Source: Dermacentor variabilis (taxonomy: Eukaryota; Arthropoda; Arachnida; Ixodida; Ixodidae). From it: DNA of 64,000 nucleotides. Below are positions 55,314-64,000 of this stretch, one piece after another (positions within the stretch are counted from its first letter, which is position 1; each line of letters starts with the position of its first letter). Made by a program: the position numbers and the translations under genes. The stretch is from positions 106,731,469 through 106,795,468 of the forward strand of contig NC_134574.1 in assembly GCF_050947875.1 (NCBI RefSeq), read 5' to 3'. The notes below the pieces were generated by a model. That model worked only from the letters and a program-made list of their open reading frames with translations. It had not been told where the DNA came from and made no database searches.

Positions 55314-55391
55314 AAAAAAAGCCTTGTCGTCTGGTTTTCTTTGGCCTTCAATAAATGAAGACGAAAGAAAACCAGGCGACAGAGCCTTTTT
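55314..55391. repeat. Hairpin, arms about 28 bp, loop about 21
   Basis: AAAAGCCTTGTCGTCTGGTT, then TTCTTT, pairs with AAAGAAAACCAGGCGACAGA, then GCCTTTTT. Mismatches are few. A (GA)n run follows at 55435-55455. Confidence 0.8.
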
Positions 55392-55892
55392 ATTCTTCTG
55401 TGCTTATGCAGTGTTTTCTGGTGTTTAGAGGCGTGAGAGAGAGAGAGAGAGAGAGCACAAACACACAATCACAGTCAATCATGATTGGCGCACATTATGA
55501 CAGCACATAATCACATGTAGCGCAGTTAGCACCAATGATGGCTAAAGTCTATTATGTAAGTTTGTGCTTTGTCACCCTCTAGTGCGATGGCTTATAAGGT
55601 AGGCCTTCCAAAATGGTTCTTCTTGACAATTTCCCTGACCTCGATTATTTGGAGAAGTGGACAATACTAGCACGTGAAATCAAGACGCATATTCAACTAA
55701 TTAACAAAACTTAGCTCATTAACTTCTTAAATAATTACTTTACGGCACATACTGCAACGACGTCCTGCAACACTGCATCGAGAATCACCGCACCACCGAA
55801 AATAAAATCCTCGACACCCCCATGTACAGCAACAGAACGCCATACTTCCACTGAGCCACCGAAAGGCGGTCTCGACTCCCTTTTCAAACTAT

Positions 55893-56450
55893 CTTGCTAT
55901 CACCAGCGTTTCCCACCCGTAGGTTAGTGCGGGTAAAAGAAAGCAATTTCGGTTATAGAAGCAACCCGGAGATTTCCGTCTATTTAATATTACCACTGAG
56001 AAACTACGAAAACAGCAACAAAAATTGCGGCAGAACCCATGTTGCGATGACTGTCGAAAGTAATGTGTTAGCATTGAATCAATATAGCGACAAAACGTAT
56101 TACCACCGTCGGAACGAGTTGCGTATGAGCCGTGTACTGCAGCGGGACTCCTCTTTCGCGTTTCCATAAGAGCACTCAGTGCCACCTAGCGCCACTGCCG
56201 CTAAGCCGGAGCATGGCCTCCGAAATGCGTGGCGCGCCGGTGGGCGAGAACGCTGAGACACGCGTCGTGCAGTAACCGGGCTCCTCCCTCGCGCTTCTTT
56301 CTGTAGACGCCACGCCATCTGGTGGCACCGCCGAGAAGTCCGTGCGTGGCCTCCGAGACGAGAAGCGTGGAACGCCTGGCACTTAGAACGCTGAGAATTG
56401 TTCATCGGCATGTCGCGCGCCAAGTGACCACAGTTGGCGAGAGGTTCATT
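55893..56450. repeat. Probable dispersed repeat
   Basis: It is compact and GC-rich in its second half. It contains two related blocks, CCTCCGAAATGCGTGGCGCG (about 56217) and GCCTCCGAGACGAGAAGCGT (about 56348), each next to a CCxTCTGGTGGC/CCACCTAGCGCC-like word. It has the look of a tick-wide non-autonomous repeat. No ends were identified. Confidence 0.35.
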
Positions 56451-57429
56451 TAAGAGCGACACATGCAAAGTTCATTTGTGCCGTAGCCAGCTAATGCGTC
56501 GGGTTACTGTCCTTCAGGAACCCTTGTGATACATAGTTTCGGTTCCGCGAATGAAGTCGCGTCAGCGCTGTTTGCACCGGCGAAACGGCATGCCTCCATA
56601 TTGCAGGCCGCCATGACTTATCTTTATGCACAATGAAAGAAACAAAGTGATCAGACTGCGCTTGCGCACACGAGGCGAATGTCAATGGGTGTCCCAAGCT
56701 GAACAAGAAAGTGAACACATTGAACCGAATGAGCAAGACAAGCATGTCCCACAACCAGGCGGCAGCGTCAGTGCATCATCGCAGGAGGCGGTAGCGACGT
56801 CGACGTAAACAAGCTGTAGGAAAGAATGAGAGCTTCCTGGCTTCAACTCCGCAGGTCCAGGGGGAGGGGGTTGAATCGGCCTGGGTTGATCTTCCAGATA
56901 GATTGCGTCAAGCGCGAGCAATGCAAGCCCGTACTGGAATGCGTGCCCACGCATGTCGCCTCGGATTCAGACCTCGGAATGTCGGAACGAATGACTACTG
57001 TGCGCCGAGACATCCCTACCGTACTCTGCCATCAGGGTCATAACGCGGCAGATTATCGACGCCCTGAACTCGCTACTTTCTAACTTAATTATGCCGGTGG
57101 CATGGACAGATGCACAAATAATGAATTCCATGCAATGCCATGAATGTCCTAGCTACGCTGCAGTGGACGCGACCACTGCCCAAGAAGACGTGTGTACTGT
57201 GAAGCGTAATCGTACGCGTTTCACAGAAAGTACTTGCTGTGCAGCTCTCATGACTATCTTCATAATCATACCAACCTCGCTCCTCATCCTATCCATCTTG
57301 CTCCCTCAACCCGCTTCACCAGCGTGGAGTAGCAGGCCATAGGGACTTCACTCTGGTTGACCTCTCCACCTTTCTGCCATTAAATTTCCTCTTCCTTCTT
57401 TCGTCATTGCAGAGCGGCACTTTACCAGT
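56451..57429. other. Unassigned
   Basis: Frames at 56626-56808, 56826-57083 and 57091-57342 have no recognisable family and no coherent splice structure. Confidence 0.4.
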
Positions 57430-57690
57430 GGCACATACCTAGTTACCGAAGTTGGAATCATAGACATTCATTGAAGAGTGACTGGGCCACCAAGACCCAA
57501 GGTCTCGCCGCCGCCTGAGAAAGGGGGCTCCGGTGGTGTTAGGCTCCCGGCCTAACATATTCATATTCGTCACCTATTCAGTGGCCCCATTTTGTGCAAA
57601 GGTTAGATTTGAACCCTGTTACCTAAGCACAGCTGCCTGATGCGCTACCCTTACGGCCACTGACTACCCAGGGACCCAGGTAGGTGGAAA
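57430..57690 (-). repeat. tRNA-derived SINE, third type, minus strand
   Basis: The minus strand reads AGTCAGTGGCCGTAAGGGTA, then GCGCATCAGGC (A-box arm) and AACAGGGTTCAAATCTAACC (B-box arm) at 57670-57603. A non-tRNA body continues to about 57430. Its 5' end lies next to the CA/CAGA array. Confidence 0.55.
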
Positions 57691-57696
57691 ATGACT

Positions 57697-58703
<1,007 letters not shown>

Positions 58704-60777
58704 CTTGGAAAGTGCGTGAAGTACCCCAAGAATGCAAATGCATCAAAGGGGAAGATTATTATGAAGATTGTGAATCGCACTTTAATAGAGGCAGGCTCCA
58801 AGGGAACGAAACATTTTTCTACCTATGCGAAAGTTAGAAATTTTTGAAGACGTAAGCATTCCTTTGCTTCTAGAAATTCCCGATTTAAGGAATTCACTCG
58901 ACTACAACGCTTCATCTGATGTCTCCTGCAAAACTGCAGCATGAAAATGTACGCAGCTCATATGAGTGCGAGTGCTAGTTTGCGCTTCCCCAGGCTGGCG
59001 ACGACGTGCCCTCTGAGCTAGGTTGCACTACGTCGCGTCTACATTTAGTGGTTTATCAAGCTTTCGTGACCAGGAGAGAAATGTGATGTTACCGAAAACC
59101 ACGAGAAAAGTGGCATCTGCAATTGATGGTCACGGGCGTCAGTAATGCTATCAATCTGTGCTACTGAGCAGGGACTCCTCATTAGGTGAAGCGCAGCCCC
59201 CCCCCCCCCCCCCCCGTGGTGAGCCCAACATGCCAGGAACACCAAAACTAGAGCAAGGGCATCAAATGCGTTGAAAAGCAGCTTTAGACCTTTTGTACCT
59301 CGTCCGGCGCTAAACGTCTAGTAAATGTCTTTTCTTCTTTGCATTAGGCGAGTCTCGTAGCAGGGGTGCTTTCACATGAAAGGCACCTTGAAAGTTCGCC
59401 AAAGGCTAAAAACAAGCTAAACAATTTGAAACTTCGCAGAGCTTGAAAGATGGGAAGGCGTTCGTTTTATTTTCTTGCTCAATCTATAAATGTAGAGATG
59501 TTTCTTTTTTGTTCTGCTTGCAGAACCGCCAGTCAGAACATTCGGCCAAGGCAATACATCACCGATGGTCGTGCCGTTGTGTCGTCTCAAGAAAGCTTAC
59601 GTAGGGAAAAAAAGAAGCTAGCTTGGAATAGAATACTGACCTTGATGTTGATCGTTTCGATGACTTTACGCAGCGCCGACTTTCCCCTAAAACCATTTTT
59701 TTTTTACCATGAACGCCTTATCTAAGAGGATATATTATTATATATCGACATTACACCACGCTCCGCTACATGTTTTGCGCTACCTTCGCTTCGAAAAAGA
59801 GATTACGCAAGAGAAGCAAAGCACCGTCACGTTTCGCTGGTAAGACAATAGCCCGTTGTTTCGCTGCAGCTTGAAAGTGTTATATAAAGGAAAATGAATT
59901 CTACCTAGCCGCAACAGACTGAAAAAATAAACAGAATACTTGATGGATGATACGCCATTATTCCAAAGTAATTACTGTCTAGGACAGCTGCGGTAAGCCC
60001 GAGAATCGTTATCGGCAGCAACGCCTTTCTTGTTTTCGCTGTAGCCAAGATCTCGGTGTCGAGCGAACGTTTGAAACCGATAACAACCTCAGGCTGCAGA
60101 CAACGAGCGCTGAAGAACAAAAAGAGGCGCGAAGCAGACGGCAACTTCGAGGCACAAAGCCACTGGCCTCTCACATCGATTACCTTCTAGCAGACGACGC
60201 GAAGGAAATAAAAGGGCAGTAGGGAAAAGTACCGTGGCATAGCGGTGTCACCGTGGTGAGAGAGACAAATAAGCGTTTGTTAACGAGCTACCACCAGGTG
60301 GTGGGTTGCATACACTCGCCTTGCCTCGTGTACGCGAGAGCGTTGTTTAACAGGTTCCCCGGCCACGAAGCAAACTAAACACCGCAAACGCGTTTCGAGG
60401 GAGAAGCTTCTCGTGCTGTCAAACGTTAATGAGACGAAACTGCGGCTGTAACACCACTGTTTCTCCACTCCAGCAACCGACGCGCGAAAAAAAAAAAAAG
60501 CCTAATCAGAAGACCGGCACGCTGGGAGCAACCCAGCGATGGTGGCGCCGAATGGCAAAAGTAATGTTCGCGCCCGAATAGCTCCACCCTGGCGGCGCGT
60601 AGTGTCTGTGGAGGCCAATGTACGTACACATGAGACCAGGCGGTCCCGTGTTGCCACCTCTCTTGGCGCTTTCGCATTAGCTGTAGCACTGTGGTAATTA
60701 TGGCGACATTCAGGGAGCTGTCGTTAGAAAGGCTTACAGTTCATTTCCCTGCACCGGTGGCAACTGGATTCACTTGC
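58704..60777. other. Unassigned, with a 19-C run near 59198
   Basis: A homopolymer C tract at about 59197-59215. No gene was recognised. The frame at 59905-60174 (minus) has no known domain. Confidence 0.4.
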
Positions 60778-61590
60778 CATAGCAAGTTGTACGTGGTGTT
60801 TACACTGACTGTTTAAGCATCTTGTCTGTCGCGTGTGTTTTCGAGATGGCTGATAACGCATAAGTTTGCGCGGGATAGCAATTCGTTATTTCCGTCTGTA
60901 CTAGTCTGCGTCATCTTGCGTGAAGTTGCTTGCGTGTCATATGTCTGACCATGCAAAAAAAGTAAAGCAGGAAAAAGATGCAGAGGTGTCAGCTGAAAGC
61001 TGGTAGGAAACAGTTGTTGTTATAGCGCGTGGTAGGAGGCTCTAAGTTATGCCGCGCCGTCGTACACGTATAGGCTTCACCTTAGGGACGTTGCAGCTAC
61101 ATGTTTCTAGCGCAGGTCTGCTAACTTGCTCCTAAAGCGGCGGTCAGTGAGCAAGAGCACTTACGCTAGTAACACCACATGCACCATAGCAAGTTGTACG
61201 TGGTGTTTACACTGACTGTATAAGCTTCTTGTCTGTCGTATGTGTTTACGAGATGGCTAATAATGTATAATTATACGCGGGACAGCAATTCATAATTTTC
61301 GTTTGTATTGGTCTGCGTCGTCTTGTCTGAAGCTGTTTGCGTGTCATATGTCTGACGATGCAAAAAAGTAAAGCAGGAAAAAGAAGCAAAGGTGTCAACT
61401 GAAAGCTGGTAGGAAACAGTCGTTATTTTAGCGCGTGTTAAGAAGCGCTAGGTTATGCCGCGCCTTCGTACACGTAAAGGCTTCACCTGAGGCACGTTGT
61501 AGCCACACGTTTCTAGCGCAGGTTCGCTAACTTGCTCCTAACAGGGCGGTCAGTGGGCAAGAGCCCTTACATCAGCAACACCACATGCAG
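60778..61590. repeat. 407-bp tandem duplication
   Basis: Two consecutive copies (60778-61184 and 61185-61590) each begin CATAGCAAGTTGTACGTGGT and end near AACACCACATGCA. They differ by scattered substitutions and small indels (roughly one in ten positions by eye). No coding potential is seen. Confidence 0.85.
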
Positions 61591-62187
61591 CTAATGCAGT
61601 TTCACTCGCAGTTAATGCAAATAACATTTACGCTTTAATGGATACGGTTGAATTTGCGATAAACTTCACATTCTTTTGTAAAAGGACATGTGAATAAAAT
61701 CTAGAGACGGCACCTTGTCGCCTGTGAAAGCTGACAAGTTGTCTTTTCGCAACTGTCTCTCAGCCTGATGTGGTTGTCGGTTGTTGTTATGCGAGCACAA
61801 CCGCCGCTAAGTAAAACAAAGAAGGCTAACATACGCAAGTGTCGCTACACACAGTCCAGTGTCCCAAACCAAATTAATCGGAACTTTGGGCGTCAGAGGA
61901 CTCGTGGAGATTTCGGTGCGTCCGGTGCGCGCGGTTACTGCCGTAACAGACGGGTCAGTCGGTCTTGTCAATCTCTTCGCGAGCTCAGAAAAGGCGAAGG
62001 ACGGTCCGGCGCCGTGTCGCCTAGGTAATGGCTTTTTGCGTGGATAGGTATTCTCGTGAAATGTCGTGCCTCATGGACTCTTACGTCACGCACGTTTTGC
62101 AGCGTCGTGCGCCGCCTGCCTCTGGTTGCGTAAGCGCGGCGCCGTGTCGACGGAGCTCGGTGCCGACGAACGAAAGGTCCACGTGAC
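61591..62187. other. GC/CpG-rich stretch, possible promoter
   Basis: From about 61860 the sequence is CpG-rich and carries a potential splice donor (GCCTAG|GTAATG near 62024) and acceptor (TTTTGCAG at 62101). It leads into a candidate coding exon. Confidence 0.3.
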
Positions 62188-62391
62188 ATGGCCGCCTGCG
62201 AGAAGCGGGGTTTCACTTTCACTTCGCACAGGCGCGGGTTCTCGGAACCTGCGTGGCGCACGAAAGTCATCAGAAGTTGTCAAGCGCGAAAGTTGCGCTA
62301 TTTGGCGGAGTCATTAGAGCGTCTGGCTTCTAAACTGCACATTTCTGCAGGGGCACACGAACGAGTCCCAGTACAGGGAATTTGGGCGAAG
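62188..62391 (+). CDS. Candidate first coding exon of an unknown gene
   Basis: ATG in a CpG-rich context opens 68 codons (MAACEKRGFTFTSHRRGFSE, then LRYLAESLERLASKLHISAG, then VPVQGIWAK) ending exactly at AAG|GTATGT, a strong donor, in phase 0. The middle has the heptad-like look of an amphipathic helix. It is not recognised, and no following exon was found before 64000. It could be a chance frame in GC-rich DNA. Confidence 0.3.
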
Positions 62392-64000
62392 GTATGTTCA
62401 TGCTTCCCATGAGGCAAACATGAAGCTGAGAATACAATGAGGTTGCGTATACGCCGATGATGACGTAAAGATACGACGCACACCGCAAACAAAGTTTGAA
62501 GCTCTTGCCGCAGCCCCACTATAAAACATTGACGCTAACGTAAGCAAAAGTATAATCTGCGAGCACAGTTATATTCTGAATGAGTTCACAAGGAATCTTG
62601 TTACCTTCAACGAAGGCTTGATTAGTTATAAAGGCTAGAGAAGCGAAGAACAGATGTCGGCATCTCCCTTGAAGGGCCCACACAAGGCACCTATGGTAAT
62701 TAGAAGGACAATTTCCTGCTCCTTTCCGGGCTTTTCCTGTCTTCGCGCATCGTGAAGCCAATGGGGTCGGCCACGCGACGTCACCAACTTAGAAGCTTTC
62801 GATTGGCCCATATACGAGGGACATCAATTTCAATCGGTCGGCTAGCACGCCACGCCCGCTATTCCTCCTTTTCTCGCCGCGCGTCTGCCGTGCGCAGAGA
62901 ACTGATTTCATCTTGTGCAGAGTGGTTTTCAGTGCGCTTGCGGACGTAACAGCGTCTACCAGAAAAAGTGCACCGTCGAGATAAGCGGAAGTTGGTGGTG
63001 TTATCAAACAAGAAATAATATCGAGGCCACAACAACAACGACAACATCAGCCAAAACAAAAATAAAAGTGTCTGGGTGACGTTACGGTGCTAACGTATAT
63101 AGTGTTAACGTGAGTTCTAGAAAAGTACGCGGCAAGGAGAAGAGAGTGCGAAGGCGATAGAGAAACCGTTTGCACGCCTTTGCAGTTCGAAGTGGTTTAG
63201 CGGCCCTTCAATGTTTGCACCCTCGTTGCTCGCGAAGTCGCGGATATTCGTAACGTGCGTTCGGGACTTGACGATGCTTGGAGACGAAGAAAAATAATAT
63301 CTTGTTTAAAGGGAGCCGACTCAGCCTCGGAGCTTCCAGGAACAATTTTTTGGCACATATAAATGCCCAAAACATAAACTAATATTTAGTAACACCGGTG
63401 GTATACCACAAGAGCAATATTTCGGGCCAACGTTTTCGGACCAAGCGCGGTTTTTAAAACATTAAGTAGCGAAAGCATGACAACGAAATTTCGCGCTTGT
63501 AATAAAACGTTTTATGCAAAAGGATTGAAGATAACATCGTAAGAGAAAGCCCCAACGTTCTACGCTGACTAACTGCTTCCATTTAAAGGGCCTCTCACCA
63601 GGTCTCGCCATTTTGAGCGGACAAGTGCAGAGCATACATTGCGCGATAACAATCGTGTCTGCAAAGTATTACATCGCTACGCACCGCGGAAAGGCCTGAA
63701 ATTTCAATACGAATGCCGTTTCCCTCTTCACTCGCGGCGAATCCGCCCGTAGAGCGACGGTGACGTAGTCGGGCTCCTGCGCCTACGTAATCGTATCCGC
63801 AGTGTGACGTCGCTTGTGGTGACACATGACTCGATAATTATTCGACATATGTTATCTGTGTGATCTGTTGCTTGAATTGACGAATTGAAGTTTAGAGAAA
63901 TAATAAAACACACAAACGGAATGTCGGCGCGTTTTTTTTGTTTTACTTCGCATGGAAGCAAGGGAGATGTACTTCCGCTTCGTCAGCTTGTTTGCGCGGT
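62392..64000. other. Unassigned to window end
   Basis: No domain, RNA gene or clear repeat. If the preceding exon is real, this is intron. Confidence 0.4.

Overview
The window reads as nuclear DNA of a hard tick (Ixodidae). It is intron-rich and repeat-dense and has no bacterial features. The organism call rests on five copies (four full or near-full plus one partial) of a tRNA-derived SINE that matches the Ruka-type SINE described in ixodid ticks, on Penelope-like element pieces with RT and GIY-YIG domains, on several non-LTR (LINE) fragments, and on foldback/MITE elements. No species is claimed.

The only gene recognised with confidence is a multi-domain galectin on the + strand. Seven exons lie at 9434-9559, 14690-14778, 17328-17652, 24085-24150, 25810-25892, 29888-30080 and 35340-35492. 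All splice phases agree, and a polyadenylation signal follows at 35810. The visible 344 residues hold the end of one carbohydrate-recognition domain (CRD), a complete second CRD and a complete but divergent third CRD. The start codon and the front of CRD1 lie upstream of the recognisable part, probably outside the window. The usual His-Asn-Arg sugar-binding set is missing or largely replaced in CRD2 and CRD3.

Layout. 1-9400: gene-poor flank with two SINEs, a foldback hairpin, a Penelope RT fragment and a 32-bp minisatellite of about 27 copies that ends 37 bp before the first visible galectin exon. 9434-35500: the galectin gene. Its introns hold a full-length but dead I-like LINE (17800-22745, minus), a solo LTR with a 4-bp target duplication (22892-23466), SINEs, an RTE-type LINE tail, a MITE carrying a tRNA-like sequence, a TIR element and a 490-bp palindrome. 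36700-41000: LINE 3' ends (one split by a SINE) and a tRNA-like SINE. 41900-49500: a possible promoter and first exon with a GC donor, then a long AT-rich stretch containing an inverted pair of Penelope 3' ends; ACACCCTT-rich repeats in opposite orientation stand at both ends of the 39.8-49.5 kb interval. 49600-53000: a TIR element that truncates a small ORF, and a LINE pol 3' fragment. 53000-64000: mostly unassigned, with a perfect (CAGA) array of about 993 bp, a 407-bp tandem duplication and a candidate first coding exon at 62188.

No new defence or metabolic system is evident. The most unusual items are the galectin with degenerate sugar sites, the minisatellite abutting its splice acceptor, the large intronic palindrome that would be transcribed with the gene, and the perfect 1-kb CAGA array.
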